64,000 bases of DNA from an uncultured Cytophagales bacterium. GTDB taxonomy: Bacteria > Bacteroidota > Bacteroidia > Cytophagales > Cyclobacteriaceae. The stretch spans positions 310,001 through 374,000 of the forward strand of contig CAJXNP010000001.1 in the NCBI GenBank assembly GCA_913057175.1. Reading direction: 5' to 3'. Positions within the stretch are counted from its first letter, which is position 1, and the number at the start of each line of letters is the position of its first letter. The notes below the pieces were generated by a model that ran no database searches, was not told where the DNA came from, and saw nothing but the letters and a program-made list of their open reading frames with translations. Positions 32,365-41,647 of this stretch are shown in pieces. A program made the position numbers and the translations under genes.

Positions 32365-33753
32365 TTAAACCATCGGAAACAGAAAAGCCATCAGGAGGGT
32401 TTGCATCAATCCGATAACAGATATCAGGATGAGAGTGATTGTCCAGCTTTGCAGGGTCTGTTTTTCATTGAATCCGCTCAATTTTCCTACTACCCAGAAA
32501 GCACTATCATTCATCCACGAAATCGTCACGGAGCCGTAACCAATGGCAATCAGGATGTAGACCGGATGAAAAGCAGGCTGATCGGCCGACTCCAGCAAGC
32601 CCATCATAATTGCTGATGTCGTAATCATGGCTACTGTACCGGAACCCTGGGCTGTCTTCAGCGCCGCTGAAATGATCCATGCAAGTAGAATAAAATTGAT
32701 CTCGAAACCCATTCCCGACAATTGTTGTATGGTGTCACCAATGCCGGCATGCCGGATCATGGCTCCGAAGGCCCCACCTGCTCCCGTGATCAGGATGATC
32801 AGGCCCGCAATTTCCAGTGGACGCTGCATCACTTTTTCAAGTTGACGGAAATCCCACTCTTTTTGATCGGCCAGTATCCATAAGGAAATGGCCGTCCCGA
32901 TCAGCATCGCAACATTTTTGTTCCCGATGAATCCTGCGAAGGTGTTGAAAACCGTTTCCTCAACCTGGATAAACTCAATAACCGATGCAAGCACGATTAG
33001 AAGTACAGGTAAAAGAATGGGTAGTAGGGACACAAAAAAATCAGGAATTTTCTTCGGTTCTCCGCCTTCTGTTCCCCCTTCTCCTCCCAGTTCCGGTATG
33101 TGTACGACGAAGCGATCTTTTATCCTGATGGCAAATTGCAAGCCGGCTATTGCAGGAAGGATACTTGTTGCCAGGCCGATCGTGATCACCAATCCCATAT
33201 TAATTTTCAATGTTTCAGCCATAATAAGCGGTCCCGGGGTGGGAGGCACAAGTGAATGGGTAATGACCGCACCCACACAGATCGCAAGTACATAGAGTAC
33301 GTAGTTTTTGGTGATTCGACGTCCCATGGAATAGACGATCGGAATCAGCAGGAAAAAGACCGTATCGAAAAAGACGGGAATGGAAAGGATAAAACTTGCC
33401 AGTAACAAGGCGTGAGGTGCGAAGCTCGTGGGGAATATTTTGAGAAAATGGGATACGATGCTTTCTGCCGCCCCGCTTTCTGTCAAGGCCATACCCAGAA
33501 TCGCCGCCAATGCGATGACCCAGGCGATCTGTCCAGCCACCGCTCCAAATTCCACCATGGATAACTCCACAGCCTGTATGAAATGATTGGTTATCCCGCC
33601 TTCCGGCAAGTTTCGGCTCAACATTCCGACCACAAAGGCCGACAGCATGAGGGCCAGGAAGGCATGAAGGCGTAAAATAGTGATCAGAACAACGACCAGA
33701 ATAATCCCGATACACAATACGATCAGCGGCCAAAATGATATTGCGGTCTCCAT
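32365..33753 (-). CDS. GntP-family gluconate/sugar-acid permease
   Basis: A 462-aa polytopic transporter of the GntP/GntT family, with about 12 membrane helices. Recognisable family segments are LMLSAFVVGMLSRNLPEGGI near the start, IVYSMGRRITKNYVLYVLAI, HSLVPPTPGPLIMAETL, AQGSGTVAMITTSAIM and YGSVTISWMNDSAFWVVGKL near the end. The family imports gluconate and similar aldonates with protons. The last gene of a three-gene minus-strand set, it begins 5 bases after the L-rhamnonate dehydratase gene ends, so the likely cargo is L-rhamnonate or a related acid. The loop at about 220-235 (GGEGGTEGGEPKK) is unusually glycine-rich. Confidence 0.9.
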   Translation of the reverse strand: METAISFWPLIVLCIGIILVVVLITILRLHAFLALMLSAFVVGMLSRNLPEGGITNHFIQAVELSMVEFGAVAGQIAWVIALAAILGMALTESGAAESIVSHFLKIFPTSFAPHALLLASFILSIPVFFDTVFFLLIPIVYSMGRRITKNYVLYVLAICVGAVITHSLVPPTPGPLIMAETLKINMGLVITIGLATSILPAIAGLQFAIRIKDRFVVHIPELGGEGGTEGGEPKKIPDFFVSLLPILLPVLLIVLASVIEFIQVEETVFNTFAGFIGNKNVAMLIGTAISLWILADQKEWDFRQLEKVMQRPLEIAGLIILITGAGGAFGAMIRHAGIGDTIQQLSGMGFEINFILLAWIISAALKTAQGSGTVAMITTSAIMMGLLESADQPAFHPVYILIAIGYGSVTISWMNDSAFWVVGKLSGFNEKQTLQSWTITLILISVIGLMQTLLMAFLFPMV

Positions 33754-33758
33754 GCCGG

Positions 33759-34940
33759 TTATTCGTAGTTTGGCCTTATCCAGTTCAGGTTTCGGTTTAG
33801 TTTAACACCGAAACCGGGCTCATCGGTAACTGTCATATGACCATCTTTTGGCACAGGTTCATTTTCAAACAGAGGAGAGAACATGGGAATAATGGTATCC
33901 GCTTTGGGGGACATCATCAAAAACTCGGAAAACGGGGTAGCATCGCTGGCAATCGAGAAGTGATAGCTGTAGACCGAAGATCCGTGCGGTATCACCCATT
34001 TGTTATAGGCAGAAGCCAGAGCTTTAATTTTCAACAGCTCTGTGAGGCCTCCACACCAGTTCACATCCGGCTGAATAATATCGACCCCGGTATCGAGAAG
34101 TCTCTTAAAGCCCCACCTCGAATACTCATGTTCCCCGGTGGAGATCCGGATGGGATAAGAACGTTCCATGACCAGTTGCCGGTAACCATCCAGGTCATCC
34201 GGTGGTAGACTTTCCTCGATCCAGTAAAAATCGAGAGGATCCAGCGACCGGATCAATTGAAGCGTATAGGCCGTATCCAGCGCCATCCAGCAATCAAAGG
34301 CCAGGAGGAAATTATCGCCGCAACGGCTGCGCATCTCCCGGGCGAGTTCCAGGTTTTCAGTAAAACCTTCGTTCAAATGGGAAGGTCCGTAGGGCAGCGG
34401 TAACTTTCCTCCGATGAAACCCATTTCTTTTGCAAGATCGGGACGGGGGCCAGTGGCATACATAGGCTGGCGTTCCCTCATTTTACCACCTATCATGGAC
34501 CATACCGGTTCCTGGCGCAGTTGGCCAAGAAGATCCCAGACGGCACAATCCACACCCGAAATGGCATTCAGTGTGATTCCCTTCCTCCCGTAATACATGG
34601 ATGCATTGTACATCTGATCAAACATCACCTCAACATTACAGACCGGCTGATCGACGATGAATCGTTTAAAATGTTTTTCAACCATGTACGCTGCCGGTAG
34701 TCCACCGGTCGTCACCGAAAAACCTGTAGTGCCATCCTCGGCTTCCACTTCGACCAATAAGGTGCCCAGTACATCAATTCCGAACGAAGTACGTGTTTTT
34801 TGATACGCGGGATATTTGCTCATAGGAGTCGCGATGACCGTTTTGTTAATCCAGTGATCTCCCGTCCTGGCGTGATAATCCGCACCCTGTTCGTCCATGT
34901 TCAAAACGAACGCACGCACATCTTTGATCTTTTTCATCAT
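33759..34940 (-). CDS. rhmD: L-rhamnonate dehydratase (enolase superfamily)
   Basis: A 393-aa mandelate-racemase-group enzyme that aligns along its length with E. coli RhmD (YfaW), which dehydrates L-rhamnonate to 2-keto-3-deoxy-L-rhamnonate. Diagnostic blocks include ATPMSKYPAY, YATGPRPDLAKEMGFIGGK, QPDVNWCGG, PHGSSVYSYHFS and the LNEPVP-like ending. Metal ligands Asp216, Glu242 and Glu270 and the catalytic His319 sit with the same spacing as in the E. coli enzyme (D226, E252, E280, H329), and His29 matches His33. The gene is between the permease and an SDR dehydrogenase. The aldolase or kinase that would complete the pathway is not in the window. Confidence 0.93.
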   Translation of the reverse strand: MMKKIKDVRAFVLNMDEQGADYHARTGDHWINKTVIATPMSKYPAYQKTRTSFGIDVLGTLLVEVEAEDGTTGFSVTTGGLPAAYMVEKHFKRFIVDQPVCNVEVMFDQMYNASMYYGRKGITLNAISGVDCAVWDLLGQLRQEPVWSMIGGKMRERQPMYATGPRPDLAKEMGFIGGKLPLPYGPSHLNEGFTENLELAREMRSRCGDNFLLAFDCWMALDTAYTLQLIRSLDPLDFYWIEESLPPDDLDGYRQLVMERSYPIRISTGEHEYSRWGFKRLLDTGVDIIQPDVNWCGGLTELLKIKALASAYNKWVIPHGSSVYSYHFSIASDATPFSEFLMMSPKADTIIPMFSPLFENEPVPKDGHMTVTDEPGFGVKLNRNLNWIRPNYE

Positions 34941-34978
34941 ATGCTTTCCTGTTGTAGAGTCTGCCGATTCGGCATTGA

Positions 34979-35725
34979 TTAGTAAACCGCCCGGCCTCCT
35001 GTCAAATCGTATGTAAACCCGGTCGTAAAACTGTTTTCTTCCGACACAATAAAAGAAGCCATAGCAGCAAATTCCTCCAACGTTCCACAGCGTTTCATCG
35101 GGATTTTATCGGTCATGTATGTCACCTGTGACTCCGGCAGCTTTTCCACGATTTCGGTACGGATCACAGCAGGCGCCAGTGCATTTACAAGGATCCCTGT
35201 CCCGGCATACTCTTTGCCTTGCACTTTGGTCATGGCAATCACCGCCCCTTTGGATGCTGAATAGGCAAGCATTCCAGCATTCCCGTCTTTTCCGGCGATA
35301 GAGGCAATGTTCAGCACCCTGCCATATTTCTGTTGTAGCATGTAGGGGATAACCGCTTTAAACGTGGTCATACACCCTTTCACATTCACGGACAATACCT
35401 TGTCGAGATCGTTCAGATCCACCTCGTGGCTTTTGATACCGGTCTCACCTGTAATTCCCGCACTATTTACCAGAATATGTATTCCAGATGTTTTTACTAC
35501 TACATCATCGATGGCTGCTTGCACAGCTTTCGCATCGGTTACATCCAGCGCATACGGGTAGACCTGTCCACCTGCATTCACTACCGCACTTTCCAGTGCC
35601 TCCTGCCGGTGATCCAGCAAGGCGACCTTTACCCCATTCGATAACAGTCGTTTGACTAATGCATATCCCAACCCACCGGCTCCACCGGTAATGATGGCTG
35701 TTTTTTTCGTCCACTGATTTTCCAT
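34979..35725 (-). CDS. SDR-family dehydrogenase, probably in sugar-acid catabolism
   Basis: A 248-aa classical short-chain dehydrogenase. The NAD(P) motif is TGGAGGLG (residues 13-20), the structural NSAG motif is at about 87-90, and the catalytic set is Ser142, Tyr155 and Lys159 (AYSASKG). An acidic residue after the second strand (LLDHR) suggests NAD. It lies upstream of rhmD and the permease. In the non-phosphorylated rhamnose route, a dehydrogenase oxidises 2-keto-3-deoxy-L-rhamnonate; that step is the likely role here, but dehydrogenation of L-rhamnose itself is possible too. The pathway assignment is inference from neighbours. Confidence 0.85.
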   Translation of the reverse strand: MENQWTKKTAIITGGAGGLGYALVKRLLSNGVKVALLDHRQEALESAVVNAGGQVYPYALDVTDAKAVQAAIDDVVVKTSGIHILVNSAGITGETGIKSHEVDLNDLDKVLSVNVKGCMTTFKAVIPYMLQQKYGRVLNIASIAGKDGNAGMLAYSASKGAVIAMTKVQGKEYAGTGILVNALAPAVIRTEIVEKLPESQVTYMTDKIPMKRCGTLEEFAAMASFIVSEENSFTTGFTYDLTGGRAVY

Positions 35726-36181
35726 AAACAGAAGAGATGGTGTTCCTTACGGTTTCCAACCGGATTATTTTAAATACCTAATATAACGGAATCAAATGAA
35801 ACTGCCACCCTCGCCGTTTTGATTTCAGATTCCGGCCCATTTTCCCGACCCGTAAACCTACCGGGGAATTTGAAAACGTGCCAAAAACCAGACAGAGTTC
35901 AGCTTACACTTCCCACTTATGCCATATCTGTCACTAATCATTTATTACAGTTTGTGATCGTCTAGCGACGAACATTTTTGTTGAAAGTGCAAAAACATCG
36001 CTTAAATATCATCATGTTTAATTAAAACGGTTCGCCATCTCATCTCCGCATTATCTCCTCACGACATCTGCCATTAACTATTGTGTAAGCAGATAAGCGA
36101 GATCAGGATGATGAATGATTAGTGGCTCTCCTTCAATGCAAATAAATCACTAACTTAAGCGTCACACCAAACCCTACCCAA
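35726..36181. other. Long intergenic region between the sugar-acid operon and the RibD-like gene
   Basis: 456 bases between divergent genes, without a convincing ORF or RNA. It must hold the promoter of the minus-strand sugar-acid set. I see only short imperfect inverted repeats (TCACTAA with TTTGTGA near 35931-35957), no strong operator. Confidence 0.4.
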
Positions 36182-36715
36182 ATGAACAAAATCATCTACT
36201 ATGTCGCTGTTTCCCTGGATGGCTATATTTCTGGGCCGAATGAAGATGTAAGCCGGTTTGTCGGTAAAGGAGACGGGGTGGAAAGATACCTCGCTGATCT
36301 CAAGCAATTTAAGACAGTTATCATGGGTAGGAAAACGTACGAATTTGGCTACAAATACGGATTGGTTCCTGGTCAACCAGCTTATTCACATATGGAGCAT
36401 TATATTTTTTCTCATTCCCTGAAACTGGAAAACATGCACGAGAATGTTCACATCGAACCTCCCGATGTAGATCGTATCAAAATTATCCGGGAAAACTCCC
36501 CTTCAGATGTCTATCTGTGTGGAGGAGGGCAGTTCGCTGGTTGGTTGCTGGACCATGAATTGATCGATGAGCTCATTTTAAAGATCAACCCGATCATTTT
36601 GGGTGGTGGAGTGCGGATATTTGGCGATTCGACAAAAGATTGTTCCTTGACACTGATCGAAAGCCAGATGTATGACAATGGTCTGCAGATCTCCCGATAT
36701 AAAATTACATCCTGA
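36182..36715 (+). CDS. Dihydrofolate-reductase-like (RibD C-terminal) protein
   Basis: A 177-aa protein of the RibD C-terminal/DHFR-like group. It starts MNKIIYYVAVSLDGYISGPN, followed by the NADPH-type stretch KTVIMGRKTYEFGY and the glycine-rich DVYLCGGGQFAGWLL. These stand-alone members are reductases of unknown substrate, distinct from true folate enzymes. It is monocistronic and convergent with the DUF418 gene that ends at 36773. Confidence 0.9.
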   Translation: MNKIIYYVAVSLDGYISGPNEDVSRFVGKGDGVERYLADLKQFKTVIMGRKTYEFGYKYGLVPGQPAYSHMEHYIFSHSLKLENMHENVHIEPPDVDRIKIIRENSPSDVYLCGGGQFAGWLLDHELIDELILKINPIILGGGVRIFGDSTKDCSLTLIESQMYDNGLQISRYKITS

Positions 36716-36772
36716 AGTACAATAGGAATATAGTCGCACTTTTTTAAGAGTTAATACAAGTACAGATCGTAA

Positions 36773-38134
36773 TCAGGCCGTCTCCACCGCGATCTCTTTG
36801 TCGTCTGATTTTGTCTTCGTTTTTTCCTCAATTCGTTTTCGAAAAGGCTGCTTCTTCAGGTAAATCAGTGACCTCCACATCCATTCTGCCGGACCAAATC
36901 TAAAATACCTGAACCAGATGGGACTATAGATCAGCTGGAATAGCCAGATGGCAAAGACCAGGTAATACAATTCGTAACGCTGTAATTTGCCGAACATTCC
37001 AAATCCAAAACCCAGGAAGAAAACATTACAAATGATGGTCTGCATGAGGTAATTAGTTAGCGCCATTTTGCCGACCGCGGCTAACGCTTTTTGAAGAAAG
37101 CCCAGAATTCCAGTTCTGACAAACAGGATTGCAAGTCCAATATGCCCGAATGTGGTGAATAACCTGCCCAACTGATAAGTTATATCAACCTTGCTCATGA
37201 TCAATACATCATAGTCACTCTTGTAAATGGAAGTCATTTCAAAGTAATTAACAGTAAGACCTATGCCATAACCAACTATCATCAAAAGGAGGTAAAATCT
37301 TGTGGACCGCTCATTCTGAAAGACACCCCATTTATAAAATGCAATCCCAATCAGCATCATGCTAAGAATATCCCAAACCCATACTTCATACAACAAAGTA
37401 CTCTGCATAAACTGGTTCAGACCGGTTTTATATTTGACAATAGACCAGTACCCTTTGTGCATGGCCTCATTTTCTTCTTTAATATCCTCAGGAGTTTTCT
37501 TCCTATTTTGAAACTCCTCATATTTTTTCAAAGCTCCCTGCTGCTCCTCTGTTAATTCCTTTTCGCTATCCTTTAATTCCTGAGCAATTACCCCTTCCGT
37601 TTTCGTTGCCAAGTCCTCTTGATAATGCAAATAAGATTTGTAGGAATAGACCGACAAAAGTATTAACCCGGCAATCATTAAATACTTTGGCTGGACATTT
37701 CGCACAGGAAAAAGCATCAATCCAAATACAGCATAAGGATAAAGAATGTCTCCGTGCCAAAGCAACAGGTAAACATGAATAACCCCGAATAGCAACAACC
37801 AAAGGATGCGCCTGTAGTAAATATCAGCGACTTCTATCCCTCCGCCCTTTTGTTCCGCCCTCATGGTAAGCAAAATAAATCCCGCACCGAACAGCATGGT
37901 GAAAAGTCCTCGCATTGTTCCTTCGAAAAGCATGTTGTTTATGAACCACACTCGGAAATTCCATCCTGTCGAACCACCTGCATTGGTAGGATCGAAATAG
38001 GCGAACGCCAGTCCGAAACCGACAATATTCATCAACAAAATACCAAGGAGTGCGATGCCACGGATGACATCGAGGGATTGGATACGGTTACTCTGAGCAA
38101 CCGGACCAAGAGTTGGGTTAGGGTTTGGGGTCAT
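36773..38134 (-). CDS. DUF418 membrane protein
   Basis: A 453-aa membrane protein with the family opening SNRIQSLDVIRGIALLGILL and the conserved C-terminal DUF418 domain (about 260-420: VGKMALTNYLMQTIICNVFF, FQLIYSPIWFRYFRFGPAEW). Ten or so helices are interrupted by a charged coiled segment at about 165-235 (KDSEKELTEEQQGALKKYEE). DUF418 proteins resemble acyltransferase-like membrane enzymes (YeiB type) but have no proven activity. It stands alone, with about 330 bases of upstream DNA carrying an AT-rich repeat relic. Confidence 0.9.
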   Translation of the reverse strand: MTPNPNPTLGPVAQSNRIQSLDVIRGIALLGILLMNIVGFGLAFAYFDPTNAGGSTGWNFRVWFINNMLFEGTMRGLFTMLFGAGFILLTMRAEQKGGGIEVADIYYRRILWLLLFGVIHVYLLLWHGDILYPYAVFGLMLFPVRNVQPKYLMIAGLILLSVYSYKSYLHYQEDLATKTEGVIAQELKDSEKELTEEQQGALKKYEEFQNRKKTPEDIKEENEAMHKGYWSIVKYKTGLNQFMQSTLLYEVWVWDILSMMLIGIAFYKWGVFQNERSTRFYLLLMIVGYGIGLTVNYFEMTSIYKSDYDVLIMSKVDITYQLGRLFTTFGHIGLAILFVRTGILGFLQKALAAVGKMALTNYLMQTIICNVFFLGFGFGMFGKLQRYELYYLVFAIWLFQLIYSPIWFRYFRFGPAEWMWRSLIYLKKQPFRKRIEEKTKTKSDDKEIAVETA

Positions 38135-38465
38135 GGTTTAGTCTGAAATCTGAAAAGATCAGATAAAATAAGGTTATTTGATCAATTAACCAATCGAATG
38201 ATGAAAACAACATCCTCCTCATGAATTCACCTTGCCTAAAAATCCAATAGACAAAACTCAAATAACAAATAAATCTCAAGGCCTAAATTCAAATTTTACA
38301 CTCCGTTAAATGAAGTTTAATTGTATTGGTTATCCAAAATTCGATAGTTTTATTACTTTTCAGGTTATTATATAAATGGAATCTGACAAGGGAACAGTTA
38401 AAAAATACCATATATCCTGAATGACATGATACTCTTTGAAAATCACTTTTTTTACTAGGAGAAGA
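38135..38465. other. Intergenic region with an AT-rich repeat relic
   Basis: 331 bases between divergent genes. The exact core CAAATAAATCTCAA recurs at 38266-38279, as in the repeat at 11103-11116; the flank TAAATTCAAATTTT suggests a decayed copy of the same palindrome. No RNA gene or ORF is evident. Confidence 0.5.
38263..38300 (+). repeat. Relic of the AT-rich palindromic repeat, copy 3
   Basis: Contains the 14-base core CAAATAAATCTCAA identical to copy 1. The rest is too diverged to define borders. Confidence 0.4.
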
Positions 38466-39335
38466 ATGAAGAATTTTAGGCCTGACATATTAACCAGACC
38501 CTTATTTCTGCTCAGTTTAGGACTTTTATTGATTAACGACTTTTATCTTAAATACGAACATTCAAGTTTTTTGACTGGTAAAATTTCTGACTTTGCAGGG
38601 CTCTTTGCTTTCCCTTATTTCTTTTCTTCATTTCAAATCAAATCGGTAAAAGAAATTTACATATCAACATTTTTGCTATTCATTTTTTGGAAATCTCCCT
38701 TCTCGTATGAAATAATTGAATGGTTCCAGTCAATTGGATTTGGCATTAACAGAGTTGTTGACTACTCAGATTTAATTGCTTTGTTTATATTACCTTTTTC
38801 ATTTAAATATTTCAAGGTTCAAATAACGAAAGAACTCAAGATTCAAAGAGTTATTACTATCCCTATCTGCATAATCAGTGTATTTGCTTTTTTGGCGACT
38901 ACCTTACAAAAGGAAAAAGTAAATATCGAAATTGACACAAAGAAGAGCTTTATTCTTTCTATGGGCAAATCGCTATTCATTAATTCTCTAACACCAAAAA
39001 TCGCGCACAACTACGATACGGAAACTTTAAAGGAAAATATGCAGGACAGCCTGTTTTATCTGACATTTTATATTAGTGATTATCAAGCTCAAGTAACTGT
39101 ATTGGCAACTATCAAAGAAATTGATCCAGGTAAAACTTTTGTTCATCTTGATAGCATACTTTATGGTGAGTTGACGGGGAGAATTTTTCAAGGAGTAGAG
39201 AAAAATGATATCAATATTTTCAAATCCCTAACTACTCAGGAATTTGAAAATTATTTTGAAACAAATTTTCTTAATGCCCTTAAAGCAAATAAAACAGATA
39301 ATCTCTATTACGAGGTTAAAGAAATTAATGAATAA
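38466..39335 (+). CDS. Conserved membrane protein of unknown function
   Basis: A 289-aa protein from the ATG at 38466 (MKNFRPDILTRPLFLLSLGL); a longer frame from TTG at 38436 is less likely. The N-terminal half has four or five membrane helices and the stretch SFLTGKISDFAGLFAFPYFF. Residues about 155-289 are soluble, probably outside the membrane. I do not recognise a characterised family. The end overlaps the start of the next gene (ATGAATAA), so the two form a pair. Confidence 0.65.
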   Translation: MKNFRPDILTRPLFLLSLGLLLINDFYLKYEHSSFLTGKISDFAGLFAFPYFFSSFQIKSVKEIYISTFLLFIFWKSPFSYEIIEWFQSIGFGINRVVDYSDLIALFILPFSFKYFKVQITKELKIQRVITIPICIISVFAFLATTLQKEKVNIEIDTKKSFILSMGKSLFINSLTPKIAHNYDTETLKENMQDSLFYLTFYISDYQAQVTVLATIKEIDPGKTFVHLDSILYGELTGRIFQGVEKNDINIFKSLTTQEFENYFETNFLNALKANKTDNLYYEVKEINE

Positions 39336-39972
39336 AACCATGGATAAAAACCCACTAAAAACCGTCTTTACACTTGTTATTACTCAAAACAAGATAGGCT
39401 CAAAATCACAATCAAAAATAACGTTCTTAAACATAAAATTACTGCCTCTTCTCCTTTTCATGTTTGTAAGTTTTTTTAGTTTTTCCCAATCCGGAATTGA
39501 TACTGATCCGGTAAATAGTATTGAATTGAATACTCAATTAGAGAAATACCATGACCAAATATACTTGATTACTGGTGAAGAAAGTATTTACCAACAACAT
39601 GAATGGCTAAAAGCAAGCCTCATGAAAAATATTGAAAACGGAATCAGGGAAGGCAATTACATAAAAGAAGGCTCCTTGTGTGATATCGATGGCTTAAGAG
39701 CTTCTAAAACAACACTCATTTTTTATAACCATGAACTATACAAAGTTAGATGGTTATTTAGAAAGGAAGATCATCCGGATTTAAATGCTTTATCAAACGA
39801 TATCAATAATTTTTTCATCACAAAATACGGAAAAGTATCAGAGAAAGGGTTTCTCGGTATGCAAATCTGGCATGGTAAAAAGAATTATTTGCAAACTTTT
39901 TTAGAGGAAAATGAATTTCAGATTGAATATCGGGATGACAAAATACATGAAATTGTTGAAGCTTTGGATTAA
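39328..39972 (+). CDS. Exported or anchored hypothetical protein
   Basis: A 214-aa protein starting at ATG 39328 (or ATG 39340), overlapping the end of the preceding gene by eight bases. A membrane anchor or late signal peptide lies at about residues 34-54 (LPLLLFMFVSFFSFSQS). The soluble part (55-214) is mixed, with repeated acidic and aromatic residues (EKYHDQIYLITGEESIYQQH, KVRWLFRKEDHPDLNALSND) and no known motif. It is coupled to the membrane protein upstream and is probably its partner. No function can be inferred. Base composition is AT-rich like its neighbour. Confidence 0.6.
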   Translation: MNKTMDKNPLKTVFTLVITQNKIGSKSQSKITFLNIKLLPLLLFMFVSFFSFSQSGIDTDPVNSIELNTQLEKYHDQIYLITGEESIYQQHEWLKASLMKNIENGIREGNYIKEGSLCDIDGLRASKTTLIFYNHELYKVRWLFRKEDHPDLNALSNDINNFFITKYGKVSEKGFLGMQIWHGKKNYLQTFLEENEFQIEYRDDKIHEIVEALD

Positions 39973-39985
39973 TTCTACCAGCAAA

Positions 39986-41641
39986 TTAAAAAACCCTCTG
40001 ATTGCTCAAAAAAGCATGCACCTGACTCACTGCCATCGAGCCTTCTCCAACTGCAGATGCCACTCGCTTGACGGAGCCGCTTCGGATGTCACCGACTGCA
40101 AATAATCCAGGCACACATGTTTCCAAAGATTGTGGTGGATATGAGTATGGCCATTTGTAGGTTTCCAAGCCGTCAGCGGGGATATCCCTACCTGTATAGA
40201 TGAATCCTTTCGGATCCAGGCAGGTCACATCAGCCAGCCATTCCGTACACGGTAGTGCTCCAAGGAAAAGGAATAAATCTGATACGTTGCAAGTATGTAT
40301 TTCCCCTGATTGGTTGCATTCCAGTGTAACTTTCCTCAACCAGCTGTCACCTTCCAGTTTTTTAACTTCCGTATGGATATGCAATTCAATTTTCGGATGG
40401 TGAACAATGCGGTTAATGAGATAGGTTGACATAGAAGCTGAAAGATCACTCCCTCTGATAACCAAATGGATCTTCGAGGATTTTTCTGCCAGGAAAATGG
40501 CCGCCTGTCCCGCAGAATTACCACCTCCGACTATAACAGCCTCTTTACCTGATAACAACTGGGCTTCCATATTCGAAGCACCATAATATACGCCCTGACC
40601 TTCAAATTGTACCAGGTTATCAAGTGGAAGCTTTCGGTATTGAGCTCCTGTTGCCGCTATAACAGCACTACCTTTGATAACTTTCCCTGTAGCAAGCTCC
40701 AGGTGAAAGGCATTGTTTTCAACACGAAGTGCTTTGGCATTGTGAGGAATGGAAATAACACAACCGAATTTCTGTGCCTGGATGAAGGCATTGTTGGCGA
40801 GATCGCTCCCCGAAATCCCCATGGGAAAGCCCAGGTAGTTTTCAATTTTTGAGCTCGTCCCTGCCTGTCCTCCGGGACCAATGCTATCAATTGTAATAAC
40901 TTTTAATCCCTCGGAAGAGGCATAAACACTTGCCGCCAGACCAGCAGGTCCTGCACCTACAACGATCAGATCATAAACATCATCACCTGAAAGGGAAGTC
41001 AATCCAATGTTGTCTGCAATTTCTTCCAAAGTTGGATTTTTGAAAATGGTTTTCTGGTGTGTAATGACAAGCGGAGTATCTGAAGCACTGACACCAAACT
41101 CTGAGAGAATAGCTTCGGAAGTTTCATCCATTTCCAAATCAACCCATGTATATTGTACATGATTCTTGGAAAAAAACTCTCTCAATTTAAAGGTGTTTGG
41201 GCAAAACCGCGACCCCAATAGCTTCAATGCCCCAATATTGCTTTCCAGCTCAAATGTTCGCCTTAACAAAAATGTCCTTAGAAGGATTTCGCTGAGATCT
41301 TGATTATTGGAAATAATATCCCTCAACTGTGGTTGGGCTATTTGCAAAATGAGCGAATCACTTGTTGCCACTGCATTGTAAATGGCGGTTCGATCCGATA
41401 GGTTATCTATGTTTCCCGTAAATTCCCCAGGGTGATGTATAGCAATTTCTTTCAGGTCATTGTTCAAAATGCTGAGAGACCCCTTCAGCACCACAAATAT
41501 GTTGTGGTTTCTTTCTCCTACTTTTACGAGGTACTCGCCCTTCCTGATCTCACGAACTGACCCGGATTCGGAAAGGGTTTCGATCTGGCCTTCACTCAAT
41601 TTTGGAAATAAGCCAGCTCTTTCTATTTCGTTTATTTGCAT
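39986..41641 (-). CDS. cNMP-binding, glutaredoxin-like, thioredoxin-reductase-like flavoprotein
   Basis: A 551-aa fusion. Residues about 10-125 are a cyclic-nucleotide-binding domain (KGEYLVKVGERNHNIFVVLK). Residues about 138-215 are glutaredoxin-like with one cysteine, Cys147 (GSRFCPNTF). Residues 220-551 are TrxB-like, with the FAD motif VVGAGPAGLAASVYA and the NADPH motif IVGGGNSAGQAA. The redox-active CxxC of thioredoxin reductase is absent: residues 355-360 read ASNMEA. This architecture is a known family often annotated as thioredoxin reductase, but dithiol chemistry is unlikely. It is the last gene of a minus-strand set with two quinone-detoxification-like genes, so NAD(P)H-dependent reduction of a quinone-type compound is a reasonable inference. 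Confidence 0.85.
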   Translation of the reverse strand: MQINEIERAGLFPKLSEGQIETLSESGSVREIRKGEYLVKVGERNHNIFVVLKGSLSILNNDLKEIAIHHPGEFTGNIDNLSDRTAIYNAVATSDSLILQIAQPQLRDIISNNQDLSEILLRTFLLRRTFELESNIGALKLLGSRFCPNTFKLREFFSKNHVQYTWVDLEMDETSEAILSEFGVSASDTPLVITHQKTIFKNPTLEEIADNIGLTSLSGDDVYDLIVVGAGPAGLAASVYASSEGLKVITIDSIGPGGQAGTSSKIENYLGFPMGISGSDLANNAFIQAQKFGCVISIPHNAKALRVENNAFHLELATGKVIKGSAVIAATGAQYRKLPLDNLVQFEGQGVYYGASNMEAQLLSGKEAVIVGGGNSAGQAAIFLAEKSSKIHLVIRGSDLSASMSTYLINRIVHHPKIELHIHTEVKKLEGDSWLRKVTLECNQSGEIHTCNVSDLFLFLGALPCTEWLADVTCLDPKGFIYTGRDIPADGLETYKWPYSYPPQSLETCVPGLFAVGDIRSGSVKRVASAVGEGSMAVSQVHAFLSNQRVF

Positions 41642-41647
41642 ATCAAA

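Noticed and set aside
33215-33733. A 172-codon frame overlapping the permease gene
   Set aside because: Same strand, other frame, inside a well-supported transporter; no domain.
35726-36181. Possible small RNA in the 456-base gap
   Set aside because: No terminator-like hairpin with T-tract and no conserved promoter pattern that I can see.
39986-41641. Plain thioredoxin reductase (TrxB)
   Set aside because: The CxxC redox pair is absent (ASNMEA) and two extra domains are fused at the front.
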